A DNA stretch of 64,000 nt from Zooshikella harenae. GTDB taxonomy: Bacteria; Pseudomonadota; Gammaproteobacteria; Pseudomonadales; Zooshikellaceae. Positions 46,054 to 58,140 of the stretch are shown one piece after another; positions within the stretch are counted from its first letter, which is position 1; every line of letters starts with the position of its first letter. The position numbers and the translations under genes were made by a program. The stretch spans positions 1 to 64,000 of the forward strand of contig NZ_JAGSOY010000023.1 in assembly GCF_018837975.1 (NCBI RefSeq), read 5' to 3'. Under the pieces are notes generated by a model. The model saw only the letters and a program-made list of their open reading frames with translations. It made no database searches and was not told the origin of the DNA.

Positions 46054-46419
46054 TTAAAGTTCGTTATCTGGAATATCTTGAACGAAGTCTGTTTTTGTTC
46101 TTGATGAAAAAGTAAAAGGACTCTTCTCCTCTTGGATAGACTTAGATGAATTAGTCTGAGGTTTGGGGTTAATATTGATTTTTTTCCAATAGCTTTTAAA
46201 TGTTTTTAATGTAATATCAAACTCTTGTTTTTGTAAGCGTTGATAAATTTCATCTAAAGAAAAGCCTAACCCAATGAGCTCATTAATATCATCCTCTAGT
46301 GCTACAATTACTGCATAAGCAGATTTTTTTTGTTTTTTGGGTGTGCACTGTTTCATTGATTTTAAAGTGTTTTTTAAATCAGAAATTTCTTTTTCAGTAT
46401 ATGATTTTCTATTATCCAT
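46054..46419 (-). CDS. Small TraK-like protein upstream of the ParA-type ATPase
   Basis: The 121-aa basic protein has the pattern of the TraK/MobC accessory group: a helical part (SAYAVIVALEDDINELIGLGFSLDEIYQRLQKQEFDITLKTFKSYWKKI), then a disordered Pro/Ser-rich tail. IncP TraK, which binds the transfer origin, has a similar stretch (a sessile helix pair followed by YETFLKHVR). It is co-transcribed with the ATPase (12-bp gap). No relaxase or oriT is visible. Confidence 0.5.
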   Translation of the reverse strand: MDNRKSYTEKEISDLKNTLKSMKQCTPKKQKKSAYAVIVALEDDINELIGLGFSLDEIYQRLQKQEFDITLKTFKSYWKKININPKPQTNSSKSIQEEKSPFTFSSRTKTDFVQDIPDNEL

Positions 46420-48323
<1,904 letters not shown>

Positions 48324-48359
48324 TTAGGCAGATAGAAAACCAGCCTCAGGAGTTTGGTT

Positions 48360-49202
48360 ATGGTATTAGAAAAGCTGGCAGATAATTACTGTTTTAAAGG
48401 TCATCAACAACGCTATAGCCATCTGTCATCTACATTAAATTGTCAGATGACATTTTCTATTTATTTGCCTCCTAAATCATTAATGGGGCAGTCTGTACCT
48501 GTTGTATATTGGTTATCAGGATTGACATGTACGGATGAAAATTTTACGCAAAAAGCGGGAGCTCAACGTATTGCGGCAGAGTTAGGTATTGCATTGATAA
48601 TGCCTGATACCAGTCCTCGAGGAGATGGCATTCCTGATGATCCTGATGGACTCTATGATTTTGGGCTTGGGGCTGGTTTTTATATCAATGCTACACAGTC
48701 ACCTTGGTCTAAGCATTATTTAATGTATGACTATATTGTGAATGAATTGCCTTCTTTAGCAATGAAGGAGTTTCCATTAAGTGAGCATTGGAGTATTAGT
48801 GGTCATTCTATGGGCGGACATGGTGCATTGATGATTGCATTAAGAAATCCTGACAAATTTAAATCAGTGTCTGCATTTGCACCTATTGTTAATCCAACTG
48901 ATTCTCTTTGGGGTAAAAAAGCATTTCGAAACTATCTTGGAGAAAATAGTTCTGTGTGGGAAGAATACGATACTTGCTGTATTCTAAGAAAGGAAAATAT
49001 TACCCATCTACCAATGTTGGTGGATCAAGGCAGTGAAGATGAATTTTTAGTTAATCAACTGAAAACTGATCAATTAAAAGATATTTGCGATGCTATAGAC
49101 TATCCGTTGGAATATAGACTGCAGCCAGGATATGACCACAGCTATTACTTTATAGCATCTTTTATCGAAGATCACTTAAGATTTCATAAACAGTATTTAT
49201 AA
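48360..49202 (+). CDS. fghA: S-formylglutathione hydrolase
   Basis: The 280-aa alpha/beta-hydrolase has the nucleophile Ser in [14 protein letters not shown], the Asp in DQGSEDEFL and the His in YDHSYYFI. It converts S-formylglutathione to formate and glutathione, completing formaldehyde detoxification. ATG 48360 is chosen because AGGAG lies 7 nt upstream; a TTG two codons earlier is less likely. It forms an operon with frmA (36 bp). Confidence 0.95.
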   Translation: MVLEKLADNYCFKGHQQRYSHLSSTLNCQMTFSIYLPPKSLMGQSVPVVYWLSGLTCTDENFTQKAGAQRIAAELGIALIMPDTSPRGDGIPDDPDGLYDFGLGAGFYINATQSPWSKHYLMYDYIVNELPSLAMKEFPLSEHWSISGHSMGGHGALMIALRNPDKFKSVSAFAPIVNPTDSLWGKKAFRNYLGENSSVWEEYDTCCILRKENITHLPMLVDQGSEDEFLVNQLKTDQLKDICDAIDYPLEYRLQPGYDHSYYFIASFIEDHLRFHKQYL

Positions 49203-49216
49203 AATATAAGAGCCAT

Positions 49217-49241
49217 AGTGAAGCAGTCAGGCTGCTTCACT
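49217..49241. terminator. Terminator between convergent fghA and plsC
   Basis: A perfect 10-bp stem AGTGAAGCAG / CTGCTTCACT with a 5-nt loop overlaps the last codons of plsC. T residues follow on the plus strand, so it can serve fghA. Confidence 0.75.
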
Positions 49242-49973
49242 TTCATTACGTGTTGAATCTAAAGCTGAAAAAATCCATTGGCGACATTCATCATTAATGG
49301 TTTTGTACTCTCGGCCTGCTGTGGGAATCGGTTTTCCTATATGGATAGTAATGTGGCCAGGGCGTTTTATGAAAGATTTTGGTGGCCAGCAGTCACCAGC
49401 ATTATGTGCAATAGGTAGAATTTTTTTACCAGAATTCACAGCTAAAACGGCACCACCTGTGGAAAATTTACCTAAGTGGCCTGATGGCTTTCGTGTGCCT
49501 TCAGGAAAAATTAAAACAAAATAGCCTTTTTTAAGTAAGTTAGACCCTTTTTTTAAAATTTGTTTCATTGATTGGCGCCTGTTGCTACGATCAATGGCTA
49601 TTGGTTGCACTAAACCAAAAGCCCAACCAAAAAAGGGAATAAAAAGAAGTTCTCGCTTAATTACTTGGCTTTGTGGACTAATCAGTGTTTGAAGGAAAAA
49701 AGTTTCCCAAGCACTTTGGTGATTACTGATAATAACACAACTATCTTCAGGTATATTTTCTTTTCCTTTTATCTCAAAGGTTATACCACAAAATATTTTA
49801 CATAAAAAAACAGCGACTTTAGCCCAAGGGCTGACAATAATGGCATGACGTTTTTGTGGAGGGATAGCAAGCCCTACTAAAATAAAAAAACTTGTCCACA
49901 AGCATGTCCATACAGATAATATAATATAAAATATAATAGTTCTGGAAGCTAATAAAATAGTGTTGTCCTTCAT
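49227..49973 (-). CDS. plsC: 1-acyl-sn-glycerol-3-phosphate acyltransferase (PlsC family)
   Basis: The 248-aa membrane-bound acyltransferase has an N-terminal membrane segment and the motif NHQSAWETFF, with HX4E in place of the textbook HX4D, as in the Pseudomonas relatives of this locus. FPEGTRKPSG contacts the phosphate. It makes phosphatidic acid from lysophosphatidic acid. It is three bases after gmhB and ends the glyQ-glyS-gmhB-plsC run. Confidence 0.92.
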   Translation of the reverse strand: MKDNTILLASRTIIFYIILSVWTCLWTSFFILVGLAIPPQKRHAIIVSPWAKVAVFLCKIFCGITFEIKGKENIPEDSCVIISNHQSAWETFFLQTLISPQSQVIKRELLFIPFFGWAFGLVQPIAIDRSNRRQSMKQILKKGSNLLKKGYFVLIFPEGTRKPSGHLGKFSTGGAVLAVNSGKKILPIAHNAGDCWPPKSFIKRPGHITIHIGKPIPTAGREYKTINDECRQWIFSALDSTRNESEAA

Positions 49974-49976
49974 GCT

Positions 49977-50519
49977 TTAGTGATCCTGGGATAAAAGAAC
50001 TTTGGCAAAGTCTGCTAAATCATCATATATTTCTGCTTCAATTGCTGGGTATGTTTTTAATGTACGCAGACCTTTACCTGATTTAACTAATATAGGTTTA
50101 CACCCTGCTTTTCGAGCTGCTTCTATGTCACGTAAGGAATCACCCACTAACCAGGCATTGATGGCTGATGTTTTTAATGCAGATTCGATTTTTTTTATTA
50201 AACCAGTTTGTGGTTTACGACAATCACATGTGTCATTAGGCCCATGTGGACAATAAACAATACACTCTATCTTGCCTTTTGCATCGTTAACCATTGATAA
50301 GAGTTTTTCATGCATTGCTTGTAATGTTTGTTCTGAGAATAATCCACGAGCAATGCCTGATTGGTTAGTTGCCACTGCAATCAGATAACCTGCTTGAGAA
50401 AGTTTTGCAATGGCTTCAATACTACCAGGAATTGGCTGCCACTCTTCAACCGTCTTAATGTAACTATCTGAATCTTGGTTTATGACACCATCTCTATCGA
50501 GAATGATTAGCTTGCTCAT
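49977..50519 (-). CDS. gmhB: D-glycero-beta-D-manno-heptose-1,7-bisphosphate 7-phosphatase
   Basis: The 180-aa HAD phosphatase has the nucleophile motif DRDGVIN and the zinc loop YCPHGPNDTCDCRKPQTGLI, specific for GmhB; VGDSLRDIEAARKAG completes the site. It acts in the supply of ADP-heptose for LPS core. The ATG 50519 fits the family (MSKLIILDRDG); the longer frame adds ten unconserved residues. Confidence 0.95.
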   Translation of the reverse strand: MSKLIILDRDGVINQDSDSYIKTVEEWQPIPGSIEAIAKLSQAGYLIAVATNQSGIARGLFSEQTLQAMHEKLLSMVNDAKGKIECIVYCPHGPNDTCDCRKPQTGLIKKIESALKTSAINAWLVGDSLRDIEAARKAGCKPILVKSGKGLRTLKTYPAIEAEIYDDLADFAKVLLSQDH

Positions 50520-50566
50520 AACTGCTCTGGTATGAATAAGCAGCTGCAAAACAGCTGCTTTATTTT

Positions 50567-52657
50567 CTATTTAGTTGTTAATAGAGAAATATCCGCTACA
50601 CCTAAAAATAAAGCGCGTAGTTCTCTAAGCAATGCATAGCGATTTTGACGTAATGCAGTATCTTCAGCATTTACTAAAACATCATCAAAAAAGTTATCAA
50701 TACTGTCTTTAAGTGATGCTAATGCCTCTAACGCTGCAGTATAAGAACGTTGCTGAAAGAGTGGAGCAACTTCTTGGCGTTTGCTATTAAGCGCTTTTGC
50801 TAATTGCTGCTCTGCTTTTTCTCGAAGCAATTTTTCATCAACAGGTTGGTTAGCAAGCGCTTTACCTTGTTTTTCCAAAATGTTGGATACACGTTTATTG
50901 GCTTCAGCAAGAGCTGTGGCTTCAGGAAGTTCAGTAAAGCGAGCAACAGCTTTAATACGCTGGTCAAAATCTAGAGGCTTAGCAGGTTTAAGTGCCTTAA
51001 CTGCCATAAAGACCTCTGCTGCGATGCCTTCATCGTGATACCAAGCTCTAAAGCGCTCTAATAGGAATTCAAAGACGAGCTCTTGTAAATTATTAGCAGC
51101 GTTAAGTTTCGAGTTGCTCTCTGTATGCAGCTCAATCGCTTTTTGAATACAGCTCAATAAGTCTAAATCAAGCGATTTTTCAATAATAGTACGGAGGATA
51201 CCCAATGCTGCACGACGCAAACCAAATGGATCTTTCGTTCCTGTCGGGAGCTGACCAATTGCGAAAATACCCACTAAAGTATCTAATTTATCTGCAATAG
51301 CCAGTGCGGCGCCAGTGGTAGTAGTTGCTACCTGATCACCAGCAAATCTAGGCATATATTGCTCGTATAGAGCGCTTGCAGTTTCAGCATGCTCATCATC
51401 ATTTTGGGCATAGTAGTAGCCCATTGTTCCTTGCAGTTCTGGAAATTCAAGCACCATTTCTGAAGCAAGGTCCGACTTGCATAGCTGACCTGCACGTAAA
51501 GCAAGTTCTGCATCACCATTTATTATGGTAGCAATGTAACTGGCTAGTTTGGCAACACGTTCAGTTTTATCAAAAACGCTGCCTAGCTTTGCTTGGAATA
51601 CAATAGGTTTAAGCTTGTCCCTGAAATTAAATAAAGATTTTTTCTTATCGGTTTCAAAGAAAAACATTGCATCAGCCAAGCGAGGACGTATTACCTTTTC
51701 ATTACCTGAAATGACCTGACTGGGGTCTTTACTTTCTATGTTGCTGATCGTGATAAAGTTAGGCAACAACTGCTGGTTTTTATCAATTAAATGAAAATAC
51801 TTCTGGTGACCTTTCATTGAAGAGATAAGTGCTTCAGCAGGAACTGCCAGGAAACGTTCATCAAATGAACCTAACAGTGCAACAGGCCATTCAACTAAAG
51901 CCGTTACTTCATCTAATAAACTTTCATCAATAACAGCATGGCCAGAGATTGTTTTGGCTAAGACTTCAACTTGTTGATAAATCTGCTTTTTTCGAATAGC
52001 AAAGTCTGCAACGACAGAGCCTTGTTCTTTTAGTACTTTTGCGTAGTCTTTTGGTGCTGTTAGTGGCAGAGGCCTGCCACAGTGAAAGCGATGACCATAA
52101 GTTATATTGCTAGCATGTTGACCTAAAATCTCACAGTTGATGACATCTTGTCCCAACATCATGACGAGCCACTGCACTGGTCTGACAAATTCATCTCGCT
52201 TTGCCCCCCAGCGCATACGCTTTGGTATTGGTAAACTATCAACAGATTTATCCACAATTGATGGCAGTAGGACTGATGCTTTAGAGCCCTTTTGTACTGT
52301 ACGATAAACTAACCAGGCATTTTTTCCTTGAGTTAACGTATCCAAGTTATCCACAGTTGTGCCACACGATTTGGCAAAACCTTCTGCTGCTTTTGTCGGT
52401 TTTCCGTCAGCATCAAATGCTGCTGTAAGTGCGGGACCTCTTCGCTCTATTTCCTGATCTGGTTGCTCTGTTTCTAGTTGGCTAATAAGCAATGCTAAGC
52501 GGCGTGGTGTAGCAAATACTTGATGGTTAGAGTGCTTCAAATTAGCAGCTTTTAAGCCATCAATAATCCCATTGGCAAAGGCAATAGACAGTGATTGTAA
52601 AGCCTTAGGTGGTAACTCTTCAGTTCCCAGCTCAACTAAGAAATCTTGCTTTGCCAT
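50567..52657 (-). CDS. glyS: Glycyl-tRNA synthetase beta subunit
   Basis: The 696-aa protein begins with the typical DFLVELGTEELPPKAL and has the HD-like and anticodon-binding C-terminal regions. It binds tRNA-Gly in the alpha2-beta2 enzyme. The start overlaps the glyQ stop by one base (TAATG), so the subunits are coupled. Full length. Confidence 0.97.
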   Translation of the reverse strand: MAKQDFLVELGTEELPPKALQSLSIAFANGIIDGLKAANLKHSNHQVFATPRRLALLISQLETEQPDQEIERRGPALTAAFDADGKPTKAAEGFAKSCGTTVDNLDTLTQGKNAWLVYRTVQKGSKASVLLPSIVDKSVDSLPIPKRMRWGAKRDEFVRPVQWLVMMLGQDVINCEILGQHASNITYGHRFHCGRPLPLTAPKDYAKVLKEQGSVVADFAIRKKQIYQQVEVLAKTISGHAVIDESLLDEVTALVEWPVALLGSFDERFLAVPAEALISSMKGHQKYFHLIDKNQQLLPNFITISNIESKDPSQVISGNEKVIRPRLADAMFFFETDKKKSLFNFRDKLKPIVFQAKLGSVFDKTERVAKLASYIATIINGDAELALRAGQLCKSDLASEMVLEFPELQGTMGYYYAQNDDEHAETASALYEQYMPRFAGDQVATTTTGAALAIADKLDTLVGIFAIGQLPTGTKDPFGLRRAALGILRTIIEKSLDLDLLSCIQKAIELHTESNSKLNAANNLQELVFEFLLERFRAWYHDEGIAAEVFMAVKALKPAKPLDFDQRIKAVARFTELPEATALAEANKRVSNILEKQGKALANQPVDEKLLREKAEQQLAKALNSKRQEVAPLFQQRSYTAALEALASLKDSIDNFFDDVLVNAEDTALRQNRYALLRELRALFLGVADISLLTTK

Positions 52658-53610
52658 TACTTTTGTTCCTCGTGAGATTTTGCTAGAACTTCTGCGCGAA
52701 TTGATGGATCAGCTAGAGGAAAGCCCTGTGCTTGACGTGTGTTGAAATAAGCCTGGGCGACTGCTCGAGCAAGTGTACGTACACGCAAAATAAAGCGTTG
52801 TCTTTCTGTCACTGAGATGGCATGCCGGGCATCTAGCAAGTTAAATGTATGAGAAGCTTTCAGCACATACTCGTAAGCGGGAAGAGGTAAATTTAGATCA
52901 ACAAGCCGCTGACTTTCACGTTCAAAGAAGTCAAATTGTTTGAATAACTCGTCAGTGTCTGCATGTTCAAAATTAAACGTCGACATCTCCACTTCGTTTT
53001 GATGGAAAACATCGCCGTAGGTTACTTTGCCAAAAGGACCATCTGTCCATACCAAGTCATATACAGTATCTACTTCTTGTAAATACATTGCGATACGCTC
53101 TAAACCGTATGTAATCTCACCAGTAACGGGATAACACTCTATGCCTCCTGCTTGTTGGAAGTAAGTAAACTGAGTCACTTCCATACCATTAAGCCAGACT
53201 TCCCAGCCAAGACCCCAAGCTCCTAGTGTAGGGGACTCCCAATTGTCTTCAACAAAGCGAATATCATGAACCAATGGGTCGATACCCAAGGCTTTAAGAG
53301 AACCTAGATAAAGTTCTTGAATGTTGTCTGGAGAAGGCTTTATGACAACCTGGAATTGATAGTAATGTTGTAATCGGTTTGGGTTTTCACCATAACGACC
53401 ATCAGTGGGACGGCGGCTGGGTTGCACATAAGCAGAACTCCAGCGCTCAGGACCAATAGCACGCAGGAAGGTAGCTGGGTGAAATGTGCCTGCACCTACT
53501 TCCATGTCCAATGGTTGCAAAATAACACAGCCCTGGTTTGCCCAATACTCTTGGAGTGCCAGGATCAACCCCTGAAATGTACTGATGTCTGGTGAATTCT
53601 GCTTAGCCAC
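52657..53610 (-). CDS. glyQ: Glycyl-tRNA synthetase alpha subunit
   Basis: The 317-aa class II catalytic subunit shows [45 protein letters not shown] and the [23 protein letters not shown] motif 2 region. It activates glycine and charges tRNA-Gly with GlyS. Full length. Confidence 0.97.
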   Translation of the reverse strand: MAKQNSPDISTFQGLILALQEYWANQGCVILQPLDMEVGAGTFHPATFLRAIGPERWSSAYVQPSRRPTDGRYGENPNRLQHYYQFQVVIKPSPDNIQELYLGSLKALGIDPLVHDIRFVEDNWESPTLGAWGLGWEVWLNGMEVTQFTYFQQAGGIECYPVTGEITYGLERIAMYLQEVDTVYDLVWTDGPFGKVTYGDVFHQNEVEMSTFNFEHADTDELFKQFDFFERESQRLVDLNLPLPAYEYVLKASHTFNLLDARHAISVTERQRFILRVRTLARAVAQAYFNTRQAQGFPLADPSIRAEVLAKSHEEQK

Positions 53611-53915
53611 AATACCACCTCGGTAATAGCATTATGCGATGGAAAAATGAGCGGGATTATAGCGTGTTATAGATATGAAAATATAGAGAAAGCCCCCAAA
53701 TACTTGTATTACAAGAACGTAAAACTAGATACTTTCATAAATGTTTCACGAATGGGAGCTTATGTTTGGCTTGTAAATTATGTCTCAAGAGTGGTTTGAA
53801 CATACTCTAATTAATAGAGGGTCGCAAACATACAGTGGTTTAAAAAACAATGCCCCAGATGCTTTGCGACATCCTCTATAGGTAATAAGTTGCTGAAGAG
53901 TGTTTGTTGAAATAG
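53611..53915. other. Gap between glyQ and the stress-protein gene
   Basis: No gene is seen. A perfect odd palindrome CTTGTATTACAAG lies at 53703-53715 and might be a regulator site. No T-box leader is recognisable upstream of glyQ. Confidence 0.4.
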
Positions 53916-54860
53916 TTACTTAACGGGTGGCGTGACAAAACCCTCTGGTTTTACAGCTAGTACTGAACAACTTGCTTCATTGAGTACATTTTCAGCTGTA
54001 TTACCAATGACGAATCCTGCGAGACCTGATCGGCCTACTGTCCCCATAACAATCATATCAACATCTTCTTTTTGAGCCAGGCGTTGTATCTCAACTGAGG
54101 CACTACCTTTGATGAGGTGTGGAATAACACCTGGTTTATCCATTCCTTCTGCACTGATTAAGTTATTCATCGCACGTTCATTTTCACTGCGAGTCTTTTC
54201 AAGCATTTCATCAATTTCTTCTTCAGGAAGATTAATAAATGGCCCTCTTAATCGTTCTTCACCATATAGGCTCCATACTTGTATGATGTGAAGCTCTTCA
54301 GCTTGTTCCATTTTATATAAATTATCGGCATAGTTGAGGAGCCGTTTGTTGAGCGTTACTCGTTCATCGTTGTCAAAGTCAGAGTCGATAGCTACTAAAA
54401 TTTTCTTCACATCACCTGTGTGCGTCCCAGTATCAACAAGTAACCAAACAGGGACAGGGCATTTTCGTAATAAGTTAAGATCATCTCCTGTCAGTTTTTT
54501 ACGGCTAAAGTTGACAAAAGGATCAGCTAGCTTAATGACTAAATCGAAACTTTCTTTTTGAACCAGTCGTATGATTTCAGTGTAAGCTTTGCCCCACAGT
54601 ATGCGGGTATCAAAGTCATTAATACCTGCTTGAGTTATTTTATTGCGAAACTCATTAACCACTTCATCTAACTGGTGAGTAAATAGTCGTTTTAACTTTG
54701 TTTCCATAGCCAGTTCGGCTAGGCGAGAGATGGGTTCGTCTATTGCTGCAATAGTGAGTTTTGCATTATTTGCTTTTGCAAGTTTGATAGCCTTGTCAAT
54801 CTCATCGTTGTTGTAATGAGTGTGAGTAATGGCTACAAGAATATTTTTAAACTCATTCAT
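53916..54860 (-). CDS. uspE: Tandem universal stress protein (UspE type)
   Basis: The 314-aa protein has two Usp domains in tandem (about residues 1-145 and 155-310). The second keeps the ATP-binding glycine motif GTVGRSGLAGFVIGNTAENVL; in the first it is degraded. This arrangement is that of E. coli UspE, involved in stress survival and adhesion. It stands alone, transcribed away from glyQ. Confidence 0.9.
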   Translation of the reverse strand: MNEFKNILVAITHTHYNNDEIDKAIKLAKANNAKLTIAAIDEPISRLAELAMETKLKRLFTHQLDEVVNEFRNKITQAGINDFDTRILWGKAYTEIIRLVQKESFDLVIKLADPFVNFSRKKLTGDDLNLLRKCPVPVWLLVDTGTHTGDVKKILVAIDSDFDNDERVTLNKRLLNYADNLYKMEQAEELHIIQVWSLYGEERLRGPFINLPEEEIDEMLEKTRSENERAMNNLISAEGMDKPGVIPHLIKGSASVEIQRLAQKEDVDMIVMGTVGRSGLAGFVIGNTAENVLNEASCSVLAVKPEGFVTPPVK

Positions 54861-55076
54861 GTCCAGCTCCTGAAGGATTGCTTATTATATTTATTAGCAT
54901 ATTCCCTATAGATTAGACCTCATAGGTCGATAAGCTTAAGGTAAGTTAAAGATTTAAATCAGTTGTCTTACATTAAGAGCAAAGCTGTTTGCTTCACCTA
55001 GTTAGATATCATAAATTAACGTTATTAGTATTGATTTAGTCCCTTCATAAAAATAGCAGGCTATCCACATAGCTTC

Positions 55077-56525
55077 TTAACGTCGCCAAAATGATGGAGA
55101 AAATAGCACAAGTAATGTGAAAATCTCCAAGCGACCTAACAACATTGCTAAACAAAGAATCCATTTTGCCGCATCAGGTAGATCTGCATAGTTTGCCGCT
55201 GCATCACCAAGGGCAGGCCCTAAGTTATTCATACATGATGCAACGGTTGAAAAAGATGTGGGTAAATCCAAACCTAGAGCCAGCATTGTCAAGAAAAGCG
55301 CGATAAAAATAAACACATAAACAGAAAAGTAACCCCAGACGGCTTCAATAACACGTTCAGGTAATGCTTTTTTCCCAAGCTTAATCGGAACAATAGCACT
55401 TGGATGAAGAAGCTTTTGAATCTCACGCATACCCTGCTTAAAAATCAATAGAACACGAATAACTTTGATGCCACCCGCAGTTGATCCAGCACACCCCCCA
55501 ACAAAACAAGTCCAAAAGAGTAAGTAAGGTAAAAAGTGTGGCCAAATTGAAAAATCTGCTGTACCAAATCCTGTAGTTGTTGCAATGGATACAACTTCAA
55601 AAACGCCATAACGAATTGATTCTGAAAGGTTATAAGGAGAATCAAAATATAAAACAACAGCAGCTACCAAACTAATAGAGATAAGTAAGCATAGGTAAAG
55701 TTTGACCTCTGAGTCATTAAAGTAATGCTTTACACTTCTGTGTCTCCAGGCAAAGAAATGGAGCGCAAAATTAATACCTGCCAGGGTCATAAAGATAATA
55801 CAGATGGCTTCTATTGCACTGTTATTAAAATAACCTAAGCTGGCATCATGTGTTGAGAATCCACCGATTGCAATGGTTGAAAAACTATGACATATCGCGT
55901 CAAAGAGGCTCATGCCAGCTAACCAGTAAGCAAGGAAACAGGCTAGGGTTAGGCATAAATAGATATACCACAGCGCCTTAGCAGTCTCTGTAATGCGCGG
56001 TGTTAATTTGGTGTCTTTGATTGGGCCAGGCGTTTCTGCTCGGTAAAGCTGCATTCCACCAATACCTAGCATGGGTAAAATTGCTACAGCAAGAACGATT
56101 ATCCCCATACCTCCAAGCCACTGGAGTTGTTGGCGGTAAAATAAAATGGATTTAGGTAGGGTGTCTAAACTGGTAATAACTGTCGCACCTGTTGTGGTAA
56201 GTCCAGACAATGATTCAAAGAGTGTATCAATAAACGACAGTTGTGGACTGGTCATTAAATATAATGGCAGTGTTCCAAAGGTGGCTAGCACTGTCCAAAA
56301 CAGAACAGTGACCAAAAAGCCATCACGAATCCGTAATTCCTGTTTAACTTTCCAGACTGGAGCCCAGCTTATAAAACCTGTAACTAAGGTGATAAGAAAG
56401 GCATAACCAAAGATAGCAACTTCTTGCTCTCCATACCATTTAGCAACTATTGCGGGCGGCAATAACGTAAAACTAAAAAGCATGAGCAAGATGCCAAGAA
56501 TTTTGATGATAATAGAAAAGCGCAT
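55077..56525 (-). CDS. trkH: Trk potassium uptake system membrane subunit TrkH
   Basis: The 482-aa polytopic protein has the four membrane-pore-membrane repeats of Trk/Ktr channels; pore loops are seen at SGLTTTGATV, FSTIAIGGFST, ATTTGFGTADF and SCMNNLGPALG. It imports K+ with TrkA as cytoplasmic gate. It follows trkA by 28 bp in one operon. Confidence 0.95.
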   Translation of the reverse strand: MRFSIIIKILGILLMLFSFTLLPPAIVAKWYGEQEVAIFGYAFLITLVTGFISWAPVWKVKQELRIRDGFLVTVLFWTVLATFGTLPLYLMTSPQLSFIDTLFESLSGLTTTGATVITSLDTLPKSILFYRQQLQWLGGMGIIVLAVAILPMLGIGGMQLYRAETPGPIKDTKLTPRITETAKALWYIYLCLTLACFLAYWLAGMSLFDAICHSFSTIAIGGFSTHDASLGYFNNSAIEAICIIFMTLAGINFALHFFAWRHRSVKHYFNDSEVKLYLCLLISISLVAAVVLYFDSPYNLSESIRYGVFEVVSIATTTGFGTADFSIWPHFLPYLLFWTCFVGGCAGSTAGGIKVIRVLLIFKQGMREIQKLLHPSAIVPIKLGKKALPERVIEAVWGYFSVYVFIFIALFLTMLALGLDLPTSFSTVASCMNNLGPALGDAAANYADLPDAAKWILCLAMLLGRLEIFTLLVLFSPSFWRR

Positions 56526-56553
56526 GCTTGCCTTAAAATTATAGTCCTTTACG

Positions 56554-57927
56554 CTAGAAGAATGTGAGACCTACTTGGAATAGGCGCTCAACTTCTTTAA
56601 TACGGCGTTTGTCGGTTACAAATAAAATGACATGGTCATCGGATTCAATTTCAATATGGTCATGAGCAATTAATACTTGTTCGCTCCGAACTATAGCGCC
56701 AATTGATGTGCCGGGAGGTAAGTCTATTTCTCCTATGGTGCGACCAACAACTTTTGAGCTTTTGGAATCCCCGTGGGCAATAGCCTCAATAGCTTCTGCA
56801 GCTCCTCTTCTTAATGAGTGAACATTTACAACATCGCCTCGACGGACGTGAGTTAGTAAGCTGCCTATTGTTGCCATTTGTGGTGAGATAGCAATATCAA
56901 TTTCTCCCCCTTGGACAAGATCAACGTAAGCTGGGTTGCTGATTAATGCCATGACTTTTCTTGCACCCAAACGTTTGGCCAACATTGCAGACATGACATT
57001 AGCTTCATCATCATTGGTTAAAGCACAGAAAATATCTGTTTCCTCAATATTTTCTGCAAGTAATAACTCTCGATCAGATGCATGACCATGGAAGACAATT
57101 GACTTATTGAGTAGTTGTGACAAGAAATGACAGCGGGGTAAATCACGCTCAATGATTTTTATGTTATACCGGTTCTCAATAGACTCAGCTAAGCGCTGAC
57201 CAATATTCCCACCACCAGCAATAATAATTCGCTTATAGACATTGTCCAGTCGTCTTAACTCACTCATTACATCGCGAATGTGTTTTCGTGCAGCAATAAA
57301 AAATACTTCATCGTCCGCTTCGATGACTGTTGATCCTTCAGGCATGATGGCTTTGCCTCGACGAAAAATGGCGGCTACACGTGTATCAACTGAGGGCATA
57401 TGCTCACGAAGAAAGCGTAATTCTTGTTTAACAAGAGGGCCACCATAATAAGCTTTTACTGCAACCAACTGTACTTTTCCACCAGCAAAATCAAGTACCT
57501 GTAAGGCACCTGGATGTTCAATTAAGCGTTGAATATAGTTTGTGACGACTTGCTCTGGGCTAATCAATACATCAATAGGAATGACATCGTTTTTGAATAG
57601 TTCAGACTGATTTAAATAAGACGTTTGACGGATACGTGCAATTTTAGTGGGGGTGCGGAATAGGGTATAAGAAATCTGACAGGCTACCATATTCACTTCA
57701 TCACTGTTGGTAACAGCCACCAGCATATCAGCATCATCTGCACCGGCCTGTCGTAATACGTTCGGAAAAGAGGCGTGACCTTGGATGGTTCGAATATCTA
57801 TTCTGTCTTGCAGTTCTCGCAAACGATCACCATTAGTATCTACTACAGTAATATCGTTTGCTTCATCGGCTAAATTTTCAGCGAGTGTGCCGCCAACTTG
57901 ACCAGCACCTAATATAATTATTTTCAT
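56554..57927 (-). CDS. trkA: Trk potassium uptake regulator TrkA
   Basis: The 457-aa peripheral protein has two RCK units, each a Rossmann fold ([30 protein letters not shown]) plus a TrkA-C domain. It binds NAD(H) and ATP/ADP and gates TrkH. Full length. Confidence 0.96.
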   Translation of the reverse strand: MKIIILGAGQVGGTLAENLADEANDITVVDTNGDRLRELQDRIDIRTIQGHASFPNVLRQAGADDADMLVAVTNSDEVNMVACQISYTLFRTPTKIARIRQTSYLNQSELFKNDVIPIDVLISPEQVVTNYIQRLIEHPGALQVLDFAGGKVQLVAVKAYYGGPLVKQELRFLREHMPSVDTRVAAIFRRGKAIMPEGSTVIEADDEVFFIAARKHIRDVMSELRRLDNVYKRIIIAGGGNIGQRLAESIENRYNIKIIERDLPRCHFLSQLLNKSIVFHGHASDRELLLAENIEETDIFCALTNDDEANVMSAMLAKRLGARKVMALISNPAYVDLVQGGEIDIAISPQMATIGSLLTHVRRGDVVNVHSLRRGAAEAIEAIAHGDSKSSKVVGRTIGEIDLPPGTSIGAIVRSEQVLIAHDHIEIESDDHVILFVTDKRRIKEVERLFQVGLTFF

Positions 57928-58140
57928 AGTCGCTCTTTACAGCCTCTGACAAGGTGTTAACAACAGGCTGAATACCCTACATGATTCATGATTTTTATGT
58001 TTCTGGCGTTGCCGGAAAACGGAGGTTGTGTACACAATAGTTATGTATTAATGAATTGGTATAAGTAGTTTTACATAAGTACCCTGCACAGACTGTATAT
58101 CATTAAAGTAGCTTGCTCTACTGGCTATAGACTGATGATG

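Noticed and set aside
53611-53915. T-box or tRNA upstream of glyQ
   Set aside because: No T-box sequence, specifier loop or tRNA cloverleaf could be found; gammaproteobacterial glyQ does not normally have a T-box.
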